Assembly: GCA_947247005.1 (NCBI GenBank)
Contig: OX365956.1
Span: 13,536,089-13,600,088 of the forward strand
DNA length: 64,000 nt
DNA from: Spisula solida
Taxonomy: Eukaryota; Mollusca; Bivalvia; Venerida; Mactridae
Reading direction: 5' to 3'
In this document: positions 36,726 to 46,717 of the stretch, piece after piece
Layout of the letters: every line of letters starts with the position of its first letter
How positions within the stretch are numbered: position 1 is the stretch's first letter
Translations under genes and position numbers: made by a program
Notes under the pieces: model-generated
Told to the model about the DNA's origin: nothing
Databases searched by the model: none
The model's input: only the letters and a program-made list of their open reading frames with translations

Positions 36726-37130
36726 GCACATTAATAGGAGATACTAATACAATTTATTGATAACAAAAATGGGAAAGACAAAACTTTGTGCAGTTTGGAT
36801 ATCCTTAGCTGCTTTGAGAGGCCAGTACACATGCCTTTGCAAACTGTCCAAAAATAGTTCAAACCAGTTTTTTTAAATACTAAAGTCGACCGTTTACAAA
36901 TGTAATGCCCATCAACGAGACGTAGGTTCATTCTGTCATCCAAGCAACCGATCCATAACCAAATGTCGACCAGCAAAGGCCGTACAAAGGTTTGTATTGC
37001 AAAACCCACCATAGGCGCCAGTAGAAATGTACACCCTTTCTTTATAAACCAAGTTCCTACTATTCAATTTGCAAATTTCAACGAAGGCAAATTCCTACAG
37101 AAATAAAAGAAGCACTCCGACAATCGCTGA
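36726..37130. other. unassigned DNA before the mariner fragment
   Basis: A minus-strand open frame of about 108 codons is present, but the plus strand next to it is mariner-derived, so I read this frame as the antisense of older transposon sequence. No mariner motif could be recognised on the plus strand here. Confidence 0.3.
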
Positions 37131-37345
37131 CAAACTAAAGCCAGATGTTTGTAGGCTGGCATACTGTTGCATAGTAATGATCCTCCACATGAAGCAACCA
37201 TTAACGCGACATTCGTAGAAGAGTGAACGTTCTTGAGCTTTTCGACTCTCCTTATTTGCCAGACATTGTCCCGTGTGACCTTTATTTGTTTCCAAGATTC
37301 TTAGAATGCATTGTCGGGAAAAATATAAAGTACGTTAAGATCTCG
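37131..37345 (+). pseudogene. mariner-family transposase fragment
   Basis: Two short frames carry the C-terminal catalytic signature of mariner transposases. At 37167-37223 is HSNDPPHEATINATFVEE, where the usual HDNAP has Asn in place of the catalytic Asp. After a frameshift near 37224, 37225-37320 gives SPYLPDIVPCDLYLFPRF, the counterpart of the SPDLAPCDxxLFP motif. Stops and frame changes upstream show it is dead. When intact it would have cut and pasted a mariner element at TA. No inverted repeats were located around it. Confidence 0.75.
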
Positions 37346-38095
37346 GTTTGGCTATTGTCCAGTATATGCACAATGTAACTAGAAACTATAATAAAATCGC
37401 TTTTTACAAATAGATAAAATAATTTGTGCAATTTGTTTGAAAATTTATATTAAACATTCATTTAGATTATTTTTAATGCACTTTACCAATTGCTCTCTGG
37501 AGGGATTATTTTAACTATGGGTCAATGAATCTTCTGCACAGTTTCACACATTAATGGCTTTTCAATGTCCAGTGGGTACATTTACTAATGTATCTACATC
37601 AAGTATTTTTCATACCATTCTATTTGTGTTGGGTTTAAGGCAACTGAACTGAGTGATTCGTCACTTTATATAAATGCAAAACAAATCATATTGGTTTTCA
37701 ACGAAAATCATGATGCCGCTTAATGACATAAGACTTAATGGATAAAGTATACTCGAGCGCTATATGTTACTAATTTTTAAACCTGTTGCATCATGGTTCT
37801 TTGTTCGTAACAGTCGTTCATATACAGTACATGTACAAGGAAGGCATTGGTGTAAACATCAAATCGCGTTTTGTAGAAAGTTACAATGACAAACATTTGA
37901 TATTAAATTAATGTAAATTAAATTTTGTATATGGAAATTTGAAAATTATGATAGTTACTGTCGGGGCTGTCTTCTTCCACCTGGGTGGGGTAGAGCTCTG
38001 AGGGTCTAATATAATAACAACACCAATGAGTTTCTGTGTGATCTATAATACCTCCTGTAGTCGTATATTGTATATCGTAGACTTACATCTACTTC
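37346..38095. other. unassigned DNA
   Basis: AT-rich, with no recognised feature before the tandem array at 38.1 kb. Confidence 0.35.
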
Positions 38096-38098
38096 TAC

Positions 38099-38298
38099 CT
38101 GTAATAATTGATATAAAACACTAATCTATGTATACAATTCATGTAATATATATAACGACATTAAAGTATGAATATCGTGTAATAATTGATATTAAACACT
38201 AATCTATGTATGTAAATCATGTAATAATTGATATTAAACACTAATCTATGTATGTAAATCATGTAATATATATAACGACATTAAAGTATATAAAGTTT
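38099..38298. repeat. tandem array with three partial units
   Basis: GTAATAATTGATAT(A/T)AAACACTAATCTATGTAT recurs three times. The first and third copies also share a longer tail (ATGTAATATATATAACGACATTAAAGTAT) that the middle copy lacks. This is consistent with unequal exchange. Confidence 0.85.
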
Positions 38299-38429
38299 AC
38301 CAAATATGTGTATCGTTAAAGTATCGTATATTGATCTAAGGAATTCGATTGATTGATGGCGCGCGGACGGACAAAGGAATAATCAATCGTTACTGTTACT
38401 TGGTATGAATATAAAGGAGATCTATTACA

Positions 38430-38755
38430 TGAAATAATGCATTAGAAACAATAATAACAACGTTACAAAACAATATAAAAACAAACTAGTTACCTGCAGG
38501 TTTTAAATAAAAACCTACAAAATTGGATTTCATCAACAAATGTTTACTTCTTATATGGTGTAATGGCGGGTGGCTACTGCGGCCGGAAATGGTCAGTGAC
38601 GTGTTATATATATGGAAAGGTTAAAGTTGAATATGAATATTAATTAAGGTTAGATGTTACTAAATATTAGGTAAGATGTTACTAAATGTTACTTTTACTT
38701 CTAAAACTATTCAAACTACATAGGCTACCTACTAATAGAATTCTACCCTACGACA
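38430..38755 (-). repeat. 3' LTR, 326 bp
   Basis: Starts TG and ends CA in the plus reading (TGAAATAATG to CCTACGACA) and is flanked on the left by TTACA. A purine-rich tract lies next to its inner side (38756-38770, read on the minus strand), as expected of a polypurine tract. Confidence 0.85.
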
Positions 38756-39662
38756 TATACCCCCCACTTAGGAAAGTGGCGTCCCGACACTTCAAACATA
38801 ATTAAAACCATAGAACATATTACACATTTGTACAAATCTTACTTCACTTACTAAACCTTACACACATACACACAATCACTCGTTACCAAACATACAAATG
38901 CTTACCCACATACGTATACATAATATACGCATATAACGTCTTAAAATAAAATACATATAAAGAATATATGGACGTAATCTGATACACTCCTCTGTAACAA
39001 CTTCATATCTGCTTCGTCACCAAGTTCAACTTACCGTAATGGAAGTTAAATGCAATACCCAGTACTGTACCCCTAATCTGCATAATACCCTATAACGTTA
39101 TCATCTAATTAAATGTGCCTTCACATAATGAACAAAAACACCATGACAACTACAAATGGGATTAAGTTATACACTTCTAGATAAAGCTATGCAGTATATA
39201 CGTGGTCCGTTACAACACAAGGGAATACAAGTACTTGTACTATAAATATCAAAAGCAGCAAACCAATAATCACTGCACAACGTCGCAAAGCGTTATTACT
39301 ATAATATGTAATATAATATACATGTAAACTAAACATTATCATGCAAAGCATAATACAATAACCCGGTTACAGGTTAATACCCATTGCACATATATTACTA
39401 AAGTATTGGTGTCTGCAATGGTACACTCACACCACAAAAAAAACCATCAAAGTAGTCATTAGCAATAATTACATAAAAAGCAATGTTACTTATTCTCGAT
39501 TAAGTTTGCTAATCTAATTGAGTATATGTAACGAATAAAATAGTAAGTATTGCTCTGTACAAAGATATGATCGTGTTACGCTTCACTCGAACATAGCTTA
39601 CTGACCTATAATGAGTACATATTACTCTATAGTACCATACGTTACCGTAAAACTTGAAAATG
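38756..39662 (-). other. noncoding tail of the Ty3 element
   Basis: Lies between the end of the integrase-derived frame and the 3' LTR. AT-rich, no ORF of note. Confidence 0.5.
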
Positions 39663-40247
39663 TTACCTTCTCCAGTCGTCTGATTCCAGCCACTTTGGTT
39701 GCCGTCTAAGCCTCTTAGGACGTATGTTGGTTGGTTCATCTGAATCAGAATCTTCGTCTTGGTCGTTGATATGAAGCGAGGTAGTTACCTGGTTGTGTTC
39801 CCTGCGCTGTGGAATAACGTATCTGTTGCGTTGCTCTGTTGATGCCATCCCAAGCGGAAGCAGTAAATTCCGGTGTAATCGCCGTATCCGTCTCGCACCA
39901 GTAGTGTTCTTTCTTACATCAAACACTGGTTGATCTTGGTAGGCCTGAGAGATAACGACATATGGTTCCTCCTCCCACCTGTCAGCCAACTTGTGCTTGC
40001 CGCGTAACGTAACATTGCGGACAAGAACGAGATCCCCTGGTTGAATGGACGCGGCGTGTGCATCGCGGTCGTACTGCTTCTTGTTCGAACGTGATGTTTT
40101 CGCAGCAGTAGCCTTGGCCTTGTCATATGCTGTTGAAAGACGTTGTCTTAGCTTTCTGACATATTCGTTGTGGGATCTAGATTCTTCAGCATCGATGTTT
40201 ATACCCATCAGGGCATCGACAGCAAGCTTGGGTTTTCGCCCGAACAA
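39663..40247 (-). pseudogene. Ty3 integrase C-terminal domain
   Basis: A 194-codon frame. Residues about 70-105 include QPGDLVLVRN and a GPY/F-like segment, LRGKHKLADRWEEEPYVVI. An acidic stretch (DEDSDSDE) and a basic tail follow, then a stop. It continues the integrase of the next frame upstream. At about 40310-40320 the expected linker is missing and the frame changes, so a short deletion is likely. The true start of this segment lies upstream of its first Met. Confidence 0.8.
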
Positions 40248-41442
40248 CAGGAAGTATGGCGAGAATCCAGTGCTGGGATGAATGGTGACATTGTAGGCAT
40301 GAACAAGTCTTTTGCTCTAATTCCAAAGTCCCAAGCATCTTCAGCAAAGTCTGGTTGAATCGTTCGACCATACCATTTCCCATAGGGTGGTAAGGTGTTG
40401 TTCTGGACTTGATAACCCCAGCCAGCTGACATAACTCCTTGATGAGTGTTGATTCGAAGTTCGCTCCCTGGTCACTATGGATCCGCGCCGGGAACCCATA
40501 GTGTACGAAGAACTTTTCGAATAGAACTTTTGCGGTGGTTCTTGCCGTCTGATTGGTGGTGGGGAACGCCTGAGCATATCTACTGAAGTGGTCTGTGATG
40601 ACCAATATATGCTCAGGGCCTCCTTTCGATCTCTCTAAGCTGAGGAAATCTATGCAGACCAAATCCATTGGCGAGTTGGATGTAATACCAACCATTGCAC
40701 TCTTCGGCTGTAGAGTTTTCCGTCTGATGCACCTTGGACAGGAAGCTACCTTTTCCCGTATGAAGGAGTCCATTCCTGGCCAATAAAATCTCTCTTTGAA
40801 GAGTGACAAGGTTCGGTCTCGACCTTGGTGTCCGAGGTCATCGTGCAGGGCAAGGAACATATCGCTTCTGAGGTTGTCTGGGAGGAGAAGCTGTCTTTGA
40901 TCAGGATTCGTCCCATGTCGATACAGTACTCCATCGTGAAACTCCAACTTGTCCCAGTCACGCAGATATTTGAGCACAGGAGAAAATGTATCCGAGTTCT
41001 GCTTAGCAGAGGGTCTCGTGCCTTCTCGTATGTGTTCAAATAACTGTGATATGACAGGATCTGCAAGCTGTGCACACTTCCAATCTTTGGAGCTCAAGGA
41101 ATGTGCTCTCATCAACTCTGGAGGGACCTGAGGTGGGTTATCTACCACTGCAATGGAGCTGGGTTTGATAATACTATACGCAAAAGGAAGTTCTTCGACT
41201 GACGCTTCTGCAACTATTGACAAAGCTGATACAATAGTCTCGACAGTTTCTTCTGATGTAGTTGAAATTCTAGACATGCCATCTGCATCGGCGTTGAGCT
41301 TACCAGCTCGATATGTTGGCACAAAGTCATAATTCGCTAGGGCCGATATCCATCTTTGGCCTGTGGCGTCCAACTTGGCGGTTGTAGTGACGTAAGTGAG
41401 AGGGTTATTATCGGTAACCACTTCAAACTTGGTGCCATACAA
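40186..41442 (-). pseudogene. Ty3 RNase H end and integrase core
   Basis: Starts with the RNase H motif TDNNPLTYV (residues 10-18). The zinc-binding HHCC finger follows (His200, His205, Cys235, Cys238), then the integrase catalytic triad Asp265, Asp324, Glu360 with 35 residues between the last two. All key residues are present, so the domain is well preserved. It runs into the wrong frame after about residue 378. When intact it would have joined retroelement cDNA to host DNA. Confidence 0.9.
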
Positions 41443-41942
41443 GTAATGTAATCATGGAACTTTTCAGTTACCGCCCACTTAAGAGCAAGAAACTCGAGCT
41501 TGTGAGCTGGGTAATGCTTTTCAGAGGGCTTAAGTGAACGGCTTGCGTAAGCAATCACTCTACTCTTACCCTCTTGCTTTTGGTAAAGCACACCACCAAG
41601 CCCACGTGTTGAAGCATCTACATGTAACGTGAATTGCAGCGAATAATCAGCATATCCGAGTATTTGTGGTTCTATGAGTTTCTGCTTGAGTTCGTCAAAG
41701 GCTGCTTGTTGACTCTCACCCCAATGGAACGTAACTTTCTTCACCTTGATGTCTTTCTGCTTGCCTTTGGTACTGCCAATCGGATGTCCAATTAGTAGGT
41801 CATTCAATGGTCGTGCTATATTGGAGAAACCTTTGATGAACCGCCTGTAGTACCCTACGAATCCTAGAAATTTCCTGGTGTCTTTTACACTACGGGGAAT
41901 TGGCCAAGTCAAGACGGCTTCTAGCTTCTGTGGATCGGCTTC
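41337..41942 (-). pseudogene. Ty3 RT/RNase H connection and RNase H
   Basis: The frame resumes directly at the edge of the nested insert (D) with the sequence that should follow the RT palm, then FLGFVGYYRRFIKGFS and RNase H motifs: LHVDAS (Asp near residue 99) and KLEFLALKWAV (Glu near 140). A small indel at about 41438 shifts the frame into the next segment. Insert D separates it from the rest of the RT, so no continuous pol can be made. Confidence 0.85.
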
Positions 41943-41947
41943 ATGAT

Positions 41948-42076
41948 GTGTTTCTCAAGATCATAAAACGTTTTCTGAGTAGAGGATATGACCCTTTAAT
42001 TTTGCAACGGACTGCATGCTTAGCAGTGGGTCCATCTACAGCTCACCGCTATGCTTCTTATTTCATTGTGCGATGA
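41948..42076 (+). pseudogene. short tyrosine-recombinase-like fragment
   Basis: An open frame of about 42 codons ending in TGA contains QRTACLAVGPSTAHRYASYF, reminiscent of the core-binding helices of phage-integrase-type recombinases (L..A..PST...Y..Y). No catalytic Arg/His/Tyr domain follows. The resemblance is by eye only and could be chance. Confidence 0.25.
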
Positions 42077-43183
42077 CCGGAAAATATACAGACTCTATGA
42101 TATGCCTAACCTCAAGCCTTTGTGGACGGCTGGCATTGATGCCTGTCTGTTACATTGTCTTGTCGTACCCTTAAATGTTTTGCTCTCTTGTTGCTCTGAC
42201 TTCTGATAGGTCATTGAGTACTTTCTGTGCTACTCGATGGTTGTATTTTATATAATGTTTCATGTTTTACATTCTTTTATTACCGGTCACTGTGGCCTTT
42301 TTGTTAGGGGGCATTACATGGCGGGAAACATTTATTTACACTGTCCTGTTCTATAAGATTGTCTATTGGGTAAGTGTGAGGTTTGGTGCACTGTAAAACG
42401 TTTAAGCCCCCAGTGACAAGTGTCACTGTCCGTTCCAAGGCGGAAGCCCTTTAGTCAACCTTCCTCTGTGTATGTACTGTCCACTTTATAGTATAATTGG
42501 AAAAAATACAAAAATATTTGGCCACTGTGCCTTTTGTTAAACTTTATTAATTTTGTATGTGCCATTCTGCAATTGCGTTGTCCAGCACAAGGCTGCTTCG
42601 TATCTTTCAAAATTGCATATACTCAGTGTATGTTGTGGATTGTCCTTGTGGTGTATGTTTTGTCCGGTAGTTAATTTCTTACCAACTGGCTCTTGTTCCG
42701 TTTTAGTTTGACTGGCTTAAGCAGCAGACTTTCGGAATTGGATGCCTGGTTTTGTATTACATGTTCCTGTGCTAGTTTTTTATGTATGTTCCGCGCCTTT
42801 TCGAGTGAAGTTGTATATTTTCTGTGCCTTTTTGTTCTCGCGTGTCCCGCGGTTTCTGTTGGGGTCGGTACTACTTCCGGTAGTTTCGTATTTTGTTTAA
42901 TTATTATAATATGGGTTTGTATCTGGATTTAAACGCCAATTCCGTTTACAATCGAGTTTTTCATTTTTAAATAATCGATAATATGCCATAATTTCTCAGT
43001 ATTTAATTTTTTGACCGGGGCCATAAGGAGCTAGGAGTTAACTATTTATTCGTATTTGCCGGTTGTCCTCTTACTATTTCGTCCCAGCGGTTCGCATCCT
43101 ACCGGGTTCGTTCATGAGTCTATGTACAGCTGTGGAGTTATGGATGTAGTGTTCTGTCCCCTTAGGTCATTTAATGTAGTTTT

Positions 43184-43217
43184 AAGTCCCCTACCGGTTT
43201 TTGACCGGAGGGGACTT
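43184..43217. repeat. perfect-arm hairpin with one bulge
   Basis: AAGTCCCCTACCGGT pairs with ACCGGAGGGGACTT, leaving a short TTTTG-type loop and one unpaired base. I recall this motif from mollusc genomes; it lies within element D. Confidence 0.6.
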
Positions 43218-43428
43218 TTGGTTTGCCATCTGTCCGTCAGTTTTGGTTCTGACGGAAATTGTTGTTGATATGGCAACATACATATTGACTATGGCTTTAC
43301 ACCGGTGGGGGACTTCTGTATTGCTTGCAATTCAGTACGTCATATCTCGATTTGTTCAATTACGTCATTTTACTTAATGAAACTGGGTCACTCGTTTTAA
43401 GGTTTTCAGATTTTTTGTTGCTGAAATC

Positions 43429-43880
43429 GGGCCTTTCAACGTTTTAATACTGTTACTTAACTTTTAGACTGTAGGCTGCTAAAACTATGTAGTTCAGCAG
43501 TTTTACTGTTGTTACTAGGTCATTCAGTGTGGGCTTTCTGCCTTTTGTTTGCTGAATCTTTTTTATTCAGTTTTTAACAATGAGACTAGGGGCGTTTAAT
43601 TTTCTTGGTCGGTAGTGTGTTGGGCACTTCTTCGTTTTAAGATTTCTTACAGCTAAAGCGGGGCAATATAGTCCTTTTGCTGTGGAAACTGGGTCATTCA
43701 GCTAGTTAGTAGGTCATCCCACTATACGGGCCTTTCAACGTTTTAATACTGTTATTTAACTTTTGAGACTAAAGGCTGCTATAACTATGTAGTTCAGCAG
43801 TTTTACTGTTGTTACTAGGTCATTCAGCGTAGGCATTCCGCCTTTTGGTTGCTGTATCTTTTCTACTGGGTCATTCAGCT
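43429..43880 (+). repeat. 299-bp tandem repeat inside element D
   Basis: GGGCCTTTCAACGTTTTAAT starts at 43429 and again at 43728. Each unit holds the TTCAGCAGTTTTACTGTTGT and GGTCATTCAG motifs. Shorter TCATTCAGCT units nest within them, matching the 10.3-kb array. Confidence 0.8.
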
Positions 43881-44030
43881 AGTTATAATTTATTATACTT
43901 TTCGACAGCTTGGACTTGGGTGGATCTGCGCTTGTTTAGTTGGGCATTGTGCTTTGTGTGTTTTTAATGTTTTATGTGCTCGGCTGGTTAAGTTGAGTGC
44001 TGCCTTCCCTGTCTGACTTAATATACTCTT

Positions 44031-44345
44031 TTTGTATTCCTTCTGCTGAAACCACATGCCCTAGGTAGGTAATCTTGGATTTGAAAAACTCGCACTTCTT
44101 CAGATTGATTTTCAAATTGTACGATGACAACCTTTCAAACACTCTATCCAACCTCTCTATATGTGAGTCAATATCCTTGGAAAATATGATAATATCGTCC
44201 AAGTATATCAAACAGTCTTGTAGGTTGATATCTCCCATACATCGTTCCATCAGTCGTTGAAACGTAGCTGGTGCGTTGCATAAACCAAACGGCATTCTAT
44301 CACATTCAAAGAATCCTACACCTCCAACATGGAACGCTATTTTCA
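44031..44345 (-). pseudogene. Ty3 reverse transcriptase fragment
   Basis: The frame reads FHVGGVGFFECDRMPFGLCN and then YLDDIIIFS (the YxDD catalytic pair, about residues 48-51). It leads to LGHVVSAEGI, where the Ty3 homology stops at the edge of element D. The N-terminal half of the RT is absent: at 44346 it meets a tandem filler array. The YxDD motif is intact. No functional enzyme can result. Confidence 0.85.
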
Positions 44346-44492
44346 CTTTACATACAACATATGTCTATAACACAAGTACTGTGTGTCTACTTTCACTTTA
44401 CAAACAACATATGTTTATAACACAAATTTACTTTCACTGTACAAACACCATGTGTCTATAACACAAGTACCTTGTGTCTACTTTCACTTTAC
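44346..44492. repeat. about 50-bp tandem filler between RT and 5' LTR
   Basis: TTTCACT(T/G)TACA.ACA.CATRTGT(C/T)TATAACACAA recurs about three times plus a partial copy. It replaces everything that should lie between the 5' LTR and mid-RT, so a deletion was sealed with locally copied sequence. Confidence 0.75.
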
Positions 44493-44773
44493 AAAAAACA
44501 AAATTAGTTACCTGCAGGTTTTAAATAAAAACCTACAAAATTGGATTTCATCAACAAATGTTTACTTCTTATATGGTGTAATGGCGGGTGGCTACTGCGG
44601 CCGGAAATGGTCAGTGACGTGTTATATATATGGAAAGGTTAAAGTTGAATATGAATATTAATTAAGGTTAGATGTTACTAAATATTAGGTAAGATGTTAC
44701 TAAATGTTACTTTTACTTCTAAAACTATTCAAACTACATAGGCTACCTACTAATAGAACTCTACCCTACGACA
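44493..44773 (-). repeat. 5' LTR, partial
   Basis: Nearly identical to the outer 280 bp of the 3' LTR (about three differences seen). The inner end is missing about 45-60 bp, replaced by the filler array. Confidence 0.85.
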
Positions 44774-44889
44774 TTACAATTATAGCAGAAAGCTCATACG
44801 CAAATCAATAATGACACAACCAAAGTCCAACGGCAGTGGTTTCTGCATCTTCCATTCTGCAATTAATTACTATTTATTCTGTTGATCGT

Positions 44890-45060
44890 AACAGATATAA
44901 ATAATGGGAAAGAGCTGCGATTAAGTGCCAAGAAACGCGTGCAAATTGTGAAATATCAAAGGGGGGAGACCGTGTTATACTTTCCAATAGGAACAGAAGC
45001 ATTTTACCTCCCGTGTATTTATATGTACGGTCTGTCTTGTAGGAAGATCATTAGTTGTTA
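44890..45060 (+). pseudogene. candidate terminal exon, unit 1 copy (broken)
   Basis: After GATCGTAACAG| the frame hits a TAA at the third codon, and the poly-G tract is 6 G instead of 11, shifting the frame. The rest parallels the unit-2 copy at 52910-53079. If the exon is real, this copy is dead. Confidence 0.2.
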
Positions 45061-46060
45061 GTAGTTGCAAGCCAATTTTTATATTTTAGTTTATTTTGTT
45101 TAACACTTATACTTATATATTTATTCGATAATACATGTACGTATAGTTCAGTCAGAGTAAAATCCAGTGACGCAGCGGTCGAGTCCACTATAACGGTGTA
45201 AAACAAATTACATGTATAAAAGGCTTACACTGTAACACAAACTATAATTCCAATGCTAAACTACAATACTATATTCGCTTTACCTGTTCAGACAATGGTT
45301 GCCATATTTTGTGTACACATAAACTGCAACGTCACTGTCACACTACCCTAACTGGACTATACATGATGGAGTGTTACATGTAAGTATAAAGTTAACATTT
45401 TACCGCATTTTAGCGAAATACTAGCGTTTATGTAATGCTTTCAGATGGAGAACTAAAACACGAGGTATTTTTTAAGTCAACGGCAGCGACAATATAACGT
45501 ATTCCATTGTGTGTTTCTCTTTGTGCTTTGTATCGTGTTCCGCTCATAATACGTGTGTGATTGTTGTGTCAGTTAATAAGGCGTGTTTATTTATCACATG
45601 ACATGAGCTGACAGGCTCTTTGTGCATAAAGTTGAACTAATGGGCGCTAACCATGGTCACCATTGTTCAACTAGAGATTGCGAACACCTATAGTGGTTAA
45701 ACTGTGGTCGAATCAACGCTAGTTAGATTATATAAGATATATATTTACTATCTATGAACGTAGAACACACGCGTAGTTATGAAACTTTCTATTGTATCTA
45801 GGCCTTATACAACGTAAAAAGTATAATTATAGTTATATAATATATGATGGTTTCCGTAGGACAAGAATGTACAAATAAGGTAATAATTGTTCAATTTGAC
45901 GACAATGTATATATATTGTATAGATTGTATAAGCGTGGGATGTTGAGTTAGATGGTTTTACAGTTGAACCCAATTGAATGCTAGCTTATTCGTTTGCTTT
46001 TAGTCAACTGTGTCATAAAGAACCCACCCCAATTGAATGTGTTTGCTTTTGGTTAACTTA

Positions 46061-46229
46061 AGAAATAAAAATCTGTTCGCGTATTTTGTCGGTGAATTAA
46101 ACATGGGCAGGAGTTCGGATGCGAAAAATTAAATCACGAGTGCGTAGCACGAGTGATTTAATTTTCCGCATCCGAATGACTGTCCGTGTTTTATTCACCG
46201 ACAAAATACAAGAACAGAGTTTTTATTTC
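46061..46229. repeat. 169-bp hairpin at the left end of element A
   Basis: Bases from AGAAATAAAAATC pair with those ending GTTTTTATTTC. The centre is near 46145 in GTGCGTAGCACGAG. Arms match except for scattered mismatches. Only one arm is present in the 3.46-kb copy. Confidence 0.8.
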
Positions 46230-46717
46230 GATTCTAAATACGATAATATCCCGCACTATTTAACTGCGCGCATTCCATTTTCACCCATTTGACATTGAAC
46301 ATGATTCCACGCTGAAATTGAGTGGCTTATTAGCTGGTACAATTACCACCCACGTTAATGAAAATGACCTTCGTAATTTTCTGAAGGAAAAAAACACATT
46401 TTAAACATTGAAACAATTTTAATAACACGAGTATAGTGTATCTATGTCATGAAATGAAAAATATAAATGAATTGATTATCAGAATTTTTTATGAATCTTA
46501 ATTACGAGAGTATATTGGAGTTTCTAAAAATAGATGCGTCATAGCTGTAACACTGGATTATCGTGAAACTCGCGGTCCGTTAATTTTTTTTACTATAATG
46601 TTTACGTTCATTCATTCATAAATAGGTCATGTGATACGGGGCGTAAATTGTAACAGCCAATTTGTTACCATGTTTTATGGGGGTAATAATACATAGTTAG
46701 GTCCGCTCTTTGTTTAA

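Larger units (their letters stand above)
41943..44030 (+). mobile_element. element D, about 2.1 kb, inserted in Ty3 pol
   Basis: Interrupts the Ty3 reading just after the RT connection motif (VSAEGI) and before the following ADPQK. No clear target duplication could be assigned. The right end carries TTAAGTCAGACAGGGAAGGC on the minus strand, and the same terminus occurs at 63.16 kb and 29.83 kb. Inside are a short open frame at the left end, a hairpin at 43184-43217 and 299-bp direct repeats. Positions 42100-43180 are otherwise unassigned. The class is unknown; the lack of target duplication allows DIRS/Crypton- or Helitron-like movement. Confidence 0.65.
38430..44773 (-). mobile_element. Ty3/Gypsy LTR retrotransposon, defective, nested insert inside
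   Basis: Both outer ends abut TTACA (38425-38429 and 44774-44778), a 5-bp target duplication. The outermost sequence is TG...CA in the LTR sense. The order on the minus strand is 5' LTR remnant, short filler array, partial reverse transcriptase, nested element D, RNase H, integrase, C-terminal domain, about 900 bp of noncoding DNA, polypurine-like AAGTGGGGGGTATA and 3' LTR. The primer-binding site, gag, protease and first half of reverse transcriptase are gone. Confidence 0.9.

Noticed and set aside
36731..37012. minus-strand open frame as a host exon
   Set aside because: Lies antisense to the run-up to the mariner fragment; more likely derived from old transposon DNA.
42693..42932. open frame inside element D as a membrane protein
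   Set aside because: Hydrophobic but with no motif and a weak start; likely chance in T-rich DNA.
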